Origin: CAZTXD01 sp964617995
GTDB lineage: Bacteria; Actinomycetota; Acidimicrobiia; Spongiisociales; ZC4RG35
NCBI GenBank assembly: GCA_964617995.1
Contig: CAZTXD010000075.1
Span: 1-16,748 of the forward strand
Reading direction: 5' to 3'
DNA: 16,748 bases
The notes under the pieces are model-generated. The model made no database searches. It was not told the origin of the DNA and saw only the letters and a program-made list of their open reading frames with translations. Each line of letters opens with the position of its first letter. Position 1 is the first letter of the stretch. The translations under genes were made by a program, and so were the position numbers. This document shows, piece after piece, positions 7,516 to 14,147 of the stretch.

Positions 7516-8649
7516 TTAGGGGGTCGACGGGTCGCCCACCAACCCCCCACCGGCGCGACGTCGGCGGATACCGACCCGGAAATCGTCGAATGTCCCGGCC
7601 ACTATCGCCTCCCGGGCTCGGGCCACCAGGTCGAGCGTGTAGCTGAGGTTGTGGATCGTGAGGAGACGATGGACCGACAGCTCTCTCGTGACGGCGAGAT
7701 GCCGGAGGTAGGCCCGGGTGTGGGTGCGGCACGTGGGGCAGGTGCATTCCTCGTGGAGGGGCGTGGAATCGCGGAGGAAATCGGCTCGCCGCAGGTTGAA
7801 ATCGCCGTCGGGGGTGAGGACGCGGCCATGACGGGCCAGCCGTGTCGGCCAGACACAGTCGAAGAGGTCGGCGCCGCGAGCGATGGCGTCGAGGACACCT
7901 TCGGCGTCTCCCAACCCCATCACATAGCGCACCCGGGATGAGGGCAACTCGGCGGTCGAGGCGGCGATGGCGGCGTTGCGCTCGTCGTCGGACTCCCCCA
8001 CGGAGAGGCCACCGATCCCGTAGCCGGGGAAGCCGAGCTCTGCGGTGCGGGCCGCCGATTCCGCCCGGAGGTCGAGGTCGGTGCCTCCCTGAACGATCCC
8101 GAACAGCGCCTGATCGCCACGATCGTGGACGGTCAGGGCCCTCTCCTCCCAGCGCAAAGTCAGCTCCATCGCCTCCGACATTGCTCGCCGGGGGGCCGGC
8201 AGCCCCAGGCACACATCCAGCACCATGGCGATATCGGCGCCCAGGGCCTGCTGGACCTGCACGGCTTTCTCCGGGGTCAGATGCACCGCCGACCCGTCGT
8301 AGGAGGAGCGAAATGAGGCCCCGTCCTCGGTGATCACGGGATCCAGAGAGAGGACTTGGTATCCGCCCGAGTCGGTCAGTATCGGTCCTCTCCAGGCCAT
8401 GAATTCGTGCAGTCCTCCCAGAGCCTCGACCACCTCGTGTCCCGGTCGCAGCATCAGGTGGTAGGTGTTGGCGAGGACGATGTCTGCTCCCGCCGTCGTC
8501 AGGTCGTGGACATCGATAGCCCTGACGGCCGCCCTCGTCCCCACGGGCATGAAGGCGGGTGTGGGCACCGTCCCATGGGTCAGTGTCAGAGATCCCGCCC
8601 GGGCGGAAGCGTCGACGGCATCGCATGTCCAGGTAACGGGCGGTTTCAC
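7516..8649 (-). CDS. tgt: tRNA-guanine transglycosylase
   Basis: This 377-residue enzyme exchanges guanine 34 in the anticodon of tRNAs for Asp, Asn, His and Tyr with preQ1, a step of queuosine biosynthesis. D93 in LTDSGGYQ, D145, Q187, the GGLSVGE loop (213-219) and the nucleophile D264 in FDCVWPTR are present. Zinc ligands C302, C304, C307 and H333 are intact. C147 and V217 match the bacterial preQ1-type pocket rather than the eukaryotic queuine type. One departure is V146, where many bacterial enzymes have Glu next to the preQ1-binding Asp. The start is GTG at 8649, overlapping the queA stop as GTGA. Coupling to queA supports a preQ1-to-epoxyqueuosine route; the genes that make preQ1 are not in the window. 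Confidence 0.95.
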   Translation of the reverse strand: MKPPVTWTCDAVDASARAGSLTLTHGTVPTPAFMPVGTRAAVRAIDVHDLTTAGADIVLANTYHLMLRPGHEVVEALGGLHEFMAWRGPILTDSGGYQVLSLDPVITEDGASFRSSYDGSAVHLTPEKAVQVQQALGADIAMVLDVCLGLPAPRRAMSEAMELTLRWEERALTVHDRGDQALFGIVQGGTDLDLRAESAARTAELGFPGYGIGGLSVGESDDERNAAIAASTAELPSSRVRYVMGLGDAEGVLDAIARGADLFDCVWPTRLARHGRVLTPDGDFNLRRADFLRDSTPLHEECTCPTCRTHTRAYLRHLAVTRELSVHRLLTIHNLSYTLDLVARAREAIVAGTFDDFRVGIRRRRAGGGLVGDPSTP

Positions 8650-9671
8650 GATACGACGTCCTCTGACCTGGAGGCGAGCATGGCGTCACCGAAGCTGAGG
8701 AAGCGGTATCCCCGCTCGAGCGCAGTTCGGTACGTCGCTCGCCACCGGGGGCCCATGAAGGCTGCCACCATCACTACGAGGCTGGAGCGGGGAGCATGGA
8801 AGTTGGTGAGGAGCCGGTCGACGACCCGGAAGCGGTGACCGGGACGGATGAATAGATCGGTGTACCCGGAGCCGGCGGTGAGGTCTCCTCCCGACGCCCG
8901 CCACTCGAGAGCCCGAACGACGGTGGTGCCGATCGCCACGACGGCCCCTCCTCGACGCCTGGCCTCGGCCACGGCCGCGACGGTGGCGGCGGGGACCGAG
9001 GACCACTCGGGATGCATCCGATGCCGGTCCACTTCGGGCGTGGTGATGGGACGGAACGTTCCTATTCCGACTCGCAGCTCCACCCGGGCAAGGCGTATCC
9101 CTCTTTTCTCGAGACGATCGAGGACGGCGGGGGTGAAATGGAGACCGGCAGTGGGCGCCGCCGCCGAGCCGGTGACGGAGGCGTAGACGGTCTGGTACCT
9201 ATCAGGGTCCTCCAGGGGCCTGGTTATGTAGGGCGGCAGAGGCACCTCTCCGTCTCTCTCGATGCTGTGCTCGATGTCGCCGGGGACCTCGAGGCGGAGA
9301 GTGACACGGCCGTCGACGGGTTCCGTCATCACCCGGGCGGAGATCTCGCCGAAGTGGAGGTCTTGTCCGGCCCGCAGCTTGCGGGCCGGCCTCATCAATG
9401 CCTCCCAGGTGTCGTCAGAGCGGCGTTCCAGCAGCAGGGCCTCCACCGTTCCACCGTGGCTGCGATGCCCGCGCAGGCGGCCCGCCCGCACCCTCGTCTC
9501 GTTGACGACCACGAGATCGCCAGGGTCGAGCAGTTCGGGGAGCTCGCTGAACGTGCGATCCGTGAGGTCGTCGGCGAGCAGCAGACGGGCAGAGTCCCGT
9601 GGTTCGGCGGGAGTCTGGGCTATCGCCGCAGACGGCAGGTGATATTCGTACTCCGAGGTGTTCCGGCTCAT
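8646..9671 (-). CDS. queA: S-adenosylmethionine:tRNA ribosyltransferase-isomerase QueA
   Basis: This 341-residue enzyme transfers and isomerises the ribosyl group of SAM onto preQ1 in tRNA, forming epoxyqueuosine. Recognisable blocks are DLVVVNETRV (52-61), LPPYITRP (145-152), the strongly conserved AAPTAGLHFT (171-180), TNFHAPRSSL (289-298) and RFLSFGDAML (323-332). Length is typical. The ATG at 9671 gives the usual N-terminus (SEYEYHLP, with P followed by AIAQTPAEPRDSARLL). A possible Shine-Dalgarno GGAG lies nine bases upstream, and its GG may be paired in a hairpin. It is the first gene after the 119-base gap behind ruvB and overlaps tgt by four bases. Most mycobacteria lack this pathway, so its presence is informative about lineage. 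Confidence 0.95.
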   Translation of the reverse strand: MSRNTSEYEYHLPSAAIAQTPAEPRDSARLLLADDLTDRTFSELPELLDPGDLVVVNETRVRAGRLRGHRSHGGTVEALLLERRSDDTWEALMRPARKLRAGQDLHFGEISARVMTEPVDGRVTLRLEVPGDIEHSIERDGEVPLPPYITRPLEDPDRYQTVYASVTGSAAAPTAGLHFTPAVLDRLEKRGIRLARVELRVGIGTFRPITTPEVDRHRMHPEWSSVPAATVAAVAEARRRGGAVVAIGTTVVRALEWRASGGDLTAGSGYTDLFIRPGHRFRVVDRLLTNFHAPRSSLVVMVAAFMGPRWRATYRTALERGYRFLSFGDAMLASRSEDVVS

Positions 9672-9690
9672 TCCGCCGGACTCCGGGCGG

Positions 9691-9728
9691 GGACGCCGGG
9701 CCGCGAGCCGCGGTGGTGAGGACGCCGG
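9691..9728 (-). repeat. Two direct repeats flanking a small inverted repeat before queA
   Basis: The 9-mer ggacgccgg occurs at 9691-9699 and again at 9720-9728. Between them ccgcg-agc-cgcgg (9701-9713) can form a five-pair hairpin. On the minus strand, bases 9699-9694 can pair with 9689-9683 (one bulged base, loop 9693-9690), a stem that includes the GG of the candidate queA Shine-Dalgarno GGAG (9684-9681). The upstream repeat copy carries the same 5' arm, so two alternative stems could compete. GC-rich DNA makes such pairings easy, so this is only suggestive. Confidence 0.35.
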
Positions 9729-9735
9729 TCGAGGT

Positions 9736-9777
9736 TCACGGCCTGGGACGGAACGAACGAGAACGCACGAGCTCCAT
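9736..9777 (-). CDS. Possible 13-codon leader peptide before queA
   Basis: In the gap between ruvB and queA, an ATG at 9777-9775 opens a frame for MELVRSRSFRPRP ending in TGA at 9738-9736. GAGGG (9790-9786) sits eight bases upstream, a better ribosome binding site than those of several real genes here. The peptide is rich in Arg (four of 13) and ends ahead of the repeat and hairpin region before queA, which is the layout of a translated leader. It may equally be chance. No homologue can be recognised at this length. Confidence 0.25.
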   Translation of the reverse strand: MELVRSRSFRPRP

Positions 9778-9790
9778 TTTGCGCACCCTC

Positions 9791-10798
9791 TCAGAGAAGG
9801 CGGGACTGACCCGGTTTCTCGACACCCAGGTGACGGTAGGCGATATCGGTGGCAGTGCGACCGCGCGGGGTCCGCTGTATCAACCCGATCTGGAGGAGGA
9901 AGGGCTCATAGGCATCCTCCACCGTCTCCGGTTCCTCTCCCACGGCGATGGCCAGCGTGCCGAGCCCCACGGGACCGCCGCCGAACTTGAGGACTATCGC
10001 CTCCAGGATGGCGCGGTCGACCTTGTCCAATCCCAGGTCGTCGACTTCGAACACGGTCAGCGCCTGGGCGGTAACGGGGGCGTCGACATGGCCGTCTGCC
10101 CTGGCGACGGCGTAATCGCGGACCCGGGCCAGGAGCCGATTGGCGATGCGGGGGGTGGAGCGGCTCCGCCTGGCGATCTCGGTGGCTGCGCGTTCTTCGA
10201 TGTCGACGCCGAGGATGCGCGCCGAACGGAGGACTATCGACGTCAGCTCGGGGTCGGTGTAGTAGTCGAGCTTCTCCTCGATCCCGAAGCGGTCGCGCAG
10301 GGGCGCGGTGACGGTCCCCTTGCGGGTGGTGGCTCCCACCAGCGTGAAACGAGGCAGATCCAGGCGTATCGACTGGGCCGTCGGGCCCTTGCCCAGGACG
10401 ATGTCTATGACGAAATCTTCCATCGCCGCGTAGAGGACCTCTTCCACGGTACGGGGAAGGCGATGGATCTCGTCGATGAAGAACACGTCGCTCGGTTCCA
10501 GATTCGAGAGGATGGCGGCCAGATCACCGGGGCGTTCGAGAGCCGGGCCGGACGTGATCCTCAGGTCGGTTCCCATCTCGGTGGCGACGATCCCGGCGAG
10601 AGTGGTCTTGCCGAGGCCGGGAGGCCCGGACAGGAGTACGTGATCGAGGGTCCGGTCCTCGGCTCGGGCCGCTTCGACCGATATCCAGAGACGTTCTTTC
10701 ACCCTCTCCTGTCCGACGAACTCGTCGAGACGCTGGGGTCGCAGGGTTGCCTCGGCGTCGTCCTCCAGGGTGGGGCTGAGCAGGCTGTCCTCACGCAC
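9791..10798 (-). CDS. ruvB: Holliday junction DNA helicase RuvB
   Basis: This 335-residue AAA+ motor drives branch migration of Holliday junctions as hexamers loaded by RuvA. Walker A is GPPGLGKTT (58-66), Walker B VFFIDEIHRL (105-114), sensor 1 GATTRKG (155-161; many RuvB proteins have Ala rather than Lys at 160), and the arginine-rich sensor 2 region RSRSTPRIANRL is at 211-222. The C-terminal winged helix contains GGGPVGL (273-279) and RTPRGR (309-314). The start is GTG at 10798, overlapping ruvA by eight bases; it gives a short acidic N-terminus before RPQRLDEFVGQ (20-30), as in the family. Length matches the family (about 330-350). Confidence 0.97.
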   Translation of the reverse strand: MREDSLLSPTLEDDAEATLRPQRLDEFVGQERVKERLWISVEAARAEDRTLDHVLLSGPPGLGKTTLAGIVATEMGTDLRITSGPALERPGDLAAILSNLEPSDVFFIDEIHRLPRTVEEVLYAAMEDFVIDIVLGKGPTAQSIRLDLPRFTLVGATTRKGTVTAPLRDRFGIEEKLDYYTDPELTSIVLRSARILGVDIEERAATEIARRSRSTPRIANRLLARVRDYAVARADGHVDAPVTAQALTVFEVDDLGLDKVDRAILEAIVLKFGGGPVGLGTLAIAVGEEPETVEDAYEPFLLQIGLIQRTPRGRTATDIAYRHLGVEKPGQSRLL

Positions 10799-11369
10799 GG
10801 CGAGCCTGCCCCAATACCTTGAGCGCCGCCTTCACCTGGTCGGCGACGGGCGCGTCGTGGTCGAGGTCGTCGAGGACGTCGGCGATCTCGTCTGATCGGT
10901 AGCCGAGTTGCTCGAGCGCCTGGCGGACCTGAGCGGGTCCGCTGCCCGACACCAGCTCGGCTTCGGCATCGGCGAGCTTGGGGCGCAGTTCGAGCACGAT
11001 CTTCTGAGCCGACCGTTTCCCCACGCCGGGAGCGGTGCTGAGGGTGTCGACGTCCTCGGTCGCTATCGCCCGCCGCAGCGCATCGGGCCGCAACGTGGCC
11101 AGCAGGGCCATCGCCACCCGTGGTCCCACCCCGCTCGCCGAGATCAGCGTCCGGAACAGGTCACGGTCCCCGGAGGCGGGAAAACCGTAGAGACTGAGGT
11201 CGTCCTCACGCACGGACAGGTGGGTATGGACCACGATCTCCTCGCCGACGGCCGGGAGGTCGGCCACGGCCTCGGGTGTCATCGCCACGTCGTAGCCGAC
11301 GCCGCCCACGTCTACCACCACCCCGTGGCGGGTCAGCGACACCAGCGTTCCCCGGAGTCGACCGATCAT
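10791..11369 (-). CDS. ruvA: Holliday junction branch migration protein RuvA
   Basis: This 192-residue junction-binding subunit holds four-way DNA in a square-planar form and recruits RuvB. The N-terminal OB-fold (1-64) begins with MIGRLRG and ends with REDDLSLYGF (54-63). Two helix-hairpin-helix motifs follow: ISASGVGPRVA (76-86) and TAPGVGKRSAQKI (112-124). A flexible acidic linker leads to the C-terminal RuvB-binding domain (about 145-190). The ATG at 11369 overlaps the ruvC stop as ATGA and gives the canonical N-terminus, so an in-frame extension to 11429 is rejected. ruvC-ruvA-ruvB is the common resolvasome operon order in actinobacteria. Confidence 0.97.
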   Translation of the reverse strand: MIGRLRGTLVSLTRHGVVVDVGGVGYDVAMTPEAVADLPAVGEEIVVHTHLSVREDDLSLYGFPASGDRDLFRTLISASGVGPRVAMALLATLRPDALRRAIATEDVDTLSTAPGVGKRSAQKIVLELRPKLADAEAELVSGSGPAQVRQALEQLGYRSDEIADVLDDLDHDAPVADQVKAALKVLGQARRA

Positions 11370-11872
11370 CGGGGGGCCCCTCCGGCCCGGCGTGTCTGGG
11401 CGAGCAGGGGTGCAGACCGCAAATGGCACATGGCCACCGCCAGTGCGTCGGCGGCGTCGGGGGGCCGGGGCGGCTCGCTCAACCTGAGGAGACGCGCCAC
11501 CATGGCGGCCACGGAGGCTTTGGAGGCAGCTCCGTCGCCGGTGACGGCGGCTTTCACGGCTGTGGGGACATACTCGGCGACGTCGAGGCCCGAGCGGGCG
11601 GCAGCCAGAATCGCCACGCCGGATGCCCGGCCCACCGAGACGGCGGTGTTGAGGTTGCGGTTGGTGAACACCGACTCGATGGAGACCACGTCGGGTCGGT
11701 ACTCGTCGATGAGGCCGGTGAGTCCCTCGAAGAGCACATCCAGTCGCTTTCCCAGGGGTAGGTCGGCGGCGGTTCGGATCACACCCGCGGCCTCGGCGTG
11801 GAGGGCCGGACCCCCACGGACGAGGCCATAGCCGGTGGCGGTCAGCCCGGGATCTATTCCCAACACGAACAT
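11366..11872 (-). CDS. ruvC: Crossover junction endodeoxyribonuclease RuvC
   Basis: This 168-residue nuclease cuts Holliday junctions symmetrically with two metal ions. The four catalytic acids are present: D7 in GIDPGL, E66 in SIESVF, and D139 and D142 in DAADALAVA. F69 occupies the position of the base-probing aromatic residue. The C-terminus is a short basic tail. The ATG at 11872 puts D7 where the family has it; an ATG at 11905 would add eleven unrelated residues. The 57-base gap after yebC contains no Shine-Dalgarno sequence but has TAAGCT ten bases before the ATG, so a separate leaderless transcript for ruvCAB is possible. Confidence 0.96.
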   Translation of the reverse strand: MFVLGIDPGLTATGYGLVRGGPALHAEAAGVIRTAADLPLGKRLDVLFEGLTGLIDEYRPDVVSIESVFTNRNLNTAVSVGRASGVAILAAARSGLDVAEYVPTAVKAAVTGDGAASKASVAAMVARLLRLSEPPRPPDAADALAVAMCHLRSAPLLAQTRRAGGAPR

Positions 11873-11882
11873 GTGTTCTGGC

Positions 11883-11888
11883 AGCTTA
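11883..11888 (-). promoter_or_regulatory. Possible -10 box for ruvCAB
   Basis: Minus-strand TAAGCT matches TANNNT and ends ten bases before the ruvC ATG, in the 57-base gap behind yebC. No Shine-Dalgarno sequence is present, so initiation at or a few bases before the ATG would explain translation. No -35 hexamer at normal spacing is visible, and no LexA-type box was recognised. Confidence 0.28.
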
Positions 11889-11929
11889 GGGCAGGGTGGG
11901 GGCACAAACGCGGCATTGCGGCGATAGTC

Positions 11930-12679
11930 TCAGGCCTCCGCCAGGACCGCGTCCATCACCGAGTCGTCGATGTCGTAGTTGGAGTAGACGGCTTGTACGT
12001 CGTCGAGGTCGTCGAGGGCATCTATGAGACGCAACAGCCGCTTGGCGTCGGACTCTCCCACTGGCACCGTGGTGGAGGGCAACTGGGTGATGTCGGCGCT
12101 GTCGACGACCAGTCCCGCCTCGGCGACGCCGGCCCTAACGGTCTGCAATTCACCCGGGGGCGTGATGACCTCGTGGAGGCCTTCCCCCGAAGGGCGTACG
12201 TCTTCGGCGCCGGCCTCGAGCGCCGCCAGCATCACTTCGTCCTCGGCGCCCTCGACCAGGAGCATCCCCTTTTGGCTGAACAGGTAGGCGACCGAGCCCG
12301 GCTCACCTAGATTCCCTCCGCTGCGGGTGAACGTGGATCGCACGTCGGAGGCGGCCCGGTTGCGATTGTCGGTGAGGATCTGCACATAGATCGCCACTCC
12401 CCCCGGCCCGTAGCCTTCGTACCAGGCCTCCTCGTAGACGGCTCCCTGCACTTCGCCGGTGCCTCGCTTGATGGCCCGCTCGATGTTGTCGTTGGGCATC
12501 GAAGCCGCCTTGGCCTTGTCGACTGCGGTGGCCAGCGTGGGGTTGAACCCCGGATCGCCTCCCCCTTCCCGGGCCGCCACCTCGATCCCTTTGGCCAGCT
12601 TGGCGAACAGCTTTCCCCGGGCGGCGTCCTGGCGTCCCTTGCGGTGCTTTATGTTCGCCCACTTCGAATGTCCTGCCAT
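11930..12679 (-). CDS. YebC/PmpR family protein (transcription or translation factor)
   Basis: This 249-residue cytoplasmic protein has the full YebC family signature: MAGHSKWANIKHRKGRQDA at the N-terminus, SMPNDNIERAIKRGTGE (60-76), and YEGYGPGGVAIYVQ (87-100). The middle domain has LTDNRNRAASDVR and GGNLGEPGSVAYLF; the C-terminus is acidic. The family was first described as transcriptional regulators, and recent work assigns several members to relieving ribosome stalling at proline-rich stretches; sequence alone does not decide which applies. AGGAG lies about seven bases before the ATG. It follows pdxT after ten bases and precedes ruvC, as in M. tuberculosis (Rv2603c). Confidence 0.94.
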   Translation of the reverse strand: MAGHSKWANIKHRKGRQDAARGKLFAKLAKGIEVAAREGGGDPGFNPTLATAVDKAKAASMPNDNIERAIKRGTGEVQGAVYEEAWYEGYGPGGVAIYVQILTDNRNRAASDVRSTFTRSGGNLGEPGSVAYLFSQKGMLLVEGAEDEVMLAALEAGAEDVRPSGEGLHEVITPPGELQTVRAGVAEAGLVVDSADITQLPSTTVPVGESDAKRLLRLIDALDDLDDVQAVYSNYDIDDSVMDAVLAEA

Positions 12680-12689
12680 CGACGGTCTC

Positions 12690-13259
12690 CTAGGAATCGA
12701 TCATGTCGACGAACATACGGTGAATGCGGTCGTCGTCGGTCAGCTCGGGATGAAACGACCCCGCCAGGATCGGGCCCTGGCGGACCATGACCGGATAATC
12801 GTTCACGCGGGCCAGAACCTCAACCCCGTCGCCGACCTTCTCGACCCATGGAGCGCGTATGAACACGGCGTGGAACGGATCCGAGAGGCCCTTCACCTCC
12901 AGGTCCTCCTCGAACGACTCGTTCTGACGGCCGAAGGCGTTGCGCCGCACCAACACATCCAGGGCTCCCAGAAGGGGCTGGTCGCCCTCGGTCACCGCAG
13001 CCGACAGCAGGATCAGCCCGGCGCAAGTCCCGAAGGCGGGCATTCCCGCCGTGAGGCGGCGTTGAATCGGCTCCATCAACCCGAACCGGGCGGCGAGCTT
13101 CCCGATGGTGGTGGACTCGCCTCCCGGAATGACGAGGCCGTCTATCGATTCCAGCGCTCCCGCCGTCTTGACGGTGACGACCTCGGCCCCGATCCCCGTC
13201 AGTGCCCGGTGATGCTCCCGGATATCGCCTTGAAGGGCGAGCACGCCGACCCTGGGCAT
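12690..13259 (-). CDS. pdxT: Pyridoxal 5'-phosphate synthase glutaminase subunit PdxT
   Basis: This 189-residue class I glutaminase supplies ammonia to PdxS for vitamin B6 synthesis. The catalytic triad is C79 in GTCAGL, H170 and E172 in SFHPEL. The oxyanion-hole motif GGEST (46-50) and the N-terminal VGVLALQGDIREH (4-16) are characteristic. The ATG at 13259 is four bases after the pdxS stop with a partial Shine-Dalgarno GGTGAG. In M. tuberculosis an acyl-CoA thioesterase gene separates pdxS and pdxT; here they are adjacent. Length is normal for the family. Confidence 0.96.
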   Translation of the reverse strand: MPRVGVLALQGDIREHHRALTGIGAEVVTVKTAGALESIDGLVIPGGESTTIGKLAARFGLMEPIQRRLTAGMPAFGTCAGLILLSAAVTEGDQPLLGALDVLVRRNAFGRQNESFEEDLEVKGLSDPFHAVFIRAPWVEKVGDGVEVLARVNDYPVMVRQGPILAGSFHPELTDDDRIHRMFVDMIDS

Positions 13260-13263
13260 AGTC

Positions 13264-14145
13264 TCACCAGCCCCGGCTGGCCAACCGCTCCCCGTCGGTG
13301 AGGGACTCGATCTCGATTCCCGGCATCGCCTCCCCCAATCCGGTCGAAACCTTGGCCACCTTGGAGGCGTCTTCCCAGTAGGTGGTCGCCTCGACGATCG
13401 CCCGGGCGTATGCGGCGGGATCGGAGCTCTTGAAGATCCCGGAGCCGACGAACACCCCGTCGCATCCGAGGGCCATCATGAGAGCGGCGTCGGCAGGGGT
13501 GGCGATGCCTCCGGCGGCGAAGTTCACCACCGGCAGGCGACCCTCGGCCCGCACCAACCGCAGCAGTTCGACGGGGGCACCGTGATCGCGGGCGGCCGAC
13601 ATGAGCTGCTCGTCGCTCAATCCCCCTACGGCGGCCATCTGGTCGGTCATGGTGCGCATGTGGCGGACGGCCTCGACGACGTTGCCTGTTCCGGCCTCGC
13701 CTTTGGTTCGGATCATGGCAGCTCCCTCCCCGATGCGTCTCAGCGCCTCACCGAGATTGCGGGCGCCGCACACGAACGGGGTCGTGAAGGCCCATTTGTC
13801 GATGTGGTGGTCCTCGTCGGCGGGGGTGAGGACCTCCGACTCGTCGATGTAGTCGACCTCCAGGGCCTCAAGTACCCGCGCCTCGAGGAAATGGCCGATC
13901 CGGGCCTTGGCCATGACGGGGATGCTGACGGCTGCCTGAATCTCCTGCACCTTGGTGGGGTCGGCCATGCGGGCCACGCCGCCGTGCTTGCGGATGTCGG
14001 AGGGAACCCGCTCGAGTGCCATGACGGCCACGGCTCCCGCCTCCTCAGCTATCTGTGCCTGTTCGGCCGTGACGACGTCCATGATGACGCCGCCTTTGAG
14101 CATCTCTGCGAGGCCACGCTTTACCAGTTCCGTTCCACGTTCCAC
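13264..14145 (-). CDS. pdxS: Pyridoxal 5'-phosphate synthase lyase subunit PdxS
   Basis: This 293-residue TIM-barrel enzyme builds pyridoxal phosphate from ribose 5-phosphate, glyceraldehyde 3-phosphate and ammonia from PdxT. D23, the two catalytic lysines K80 (in MAKARIGHF) and K148 (in RTKGEAGTGN), and the phosphate-binding region NFAAGGIATPADA (208-220) with FVGSGIFKS (232-240) are present. The start is GTG at 14145, two bases after the pimA stop. AAGGAG five bases upstream lies inside the last codons of pimA, a strong ribosome binding site that supports this start. It links vitamin B6 synthesis to the inositol-lipid genes on one transcript. Confidence 0.97.
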   Translation of the reverse strand: MERGTELVKRGLAEMLKGGVIMDVVTAEQAQIAEEAGAVAVMALERVPSDIRKHGGVARMADPTKVQEIQAAVSIPVMAKARIGHFLEARVLEALEVDYIDESEVLTPADEDHHIDKWAFTTPFVCGARNLGEALRRIGEGAAMIRTKGEAGTGNVVEAVRHMRTMTDQMAAVGGLSDEQLMSAARDHGAPVELLRLVRAEGRLPVVNFAAGGIATPADAALMMALGCDGVFVGSGIFKSSDPAAYARAIVEATTYWEDASKVAKVSTGLGEAMPGIEIESLTDGERLASRGW

Positions 14146-14147
14146 GT

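Noticed and set aside
7481..8689. A 402-codon minus-strand frame overlapping tgt
   Set aside because: It is the out-of-frame shadow of tgt, Arg- and Pro-rich, while the tgt frame carries all active-site and zinc residues.
9672..9790. A preQ1 riboswitch upstream of queA
   Set aside because: The region is GC-rich and has no A-rich tail or C-rich loop that would form the known preQ1 pseudoknots.
9599..10822. A 407-codon plus-strand frame opposite ruvB and the queA leader
   Set aside because: It is antisense to a fully conserved RuvB and shows no family features.
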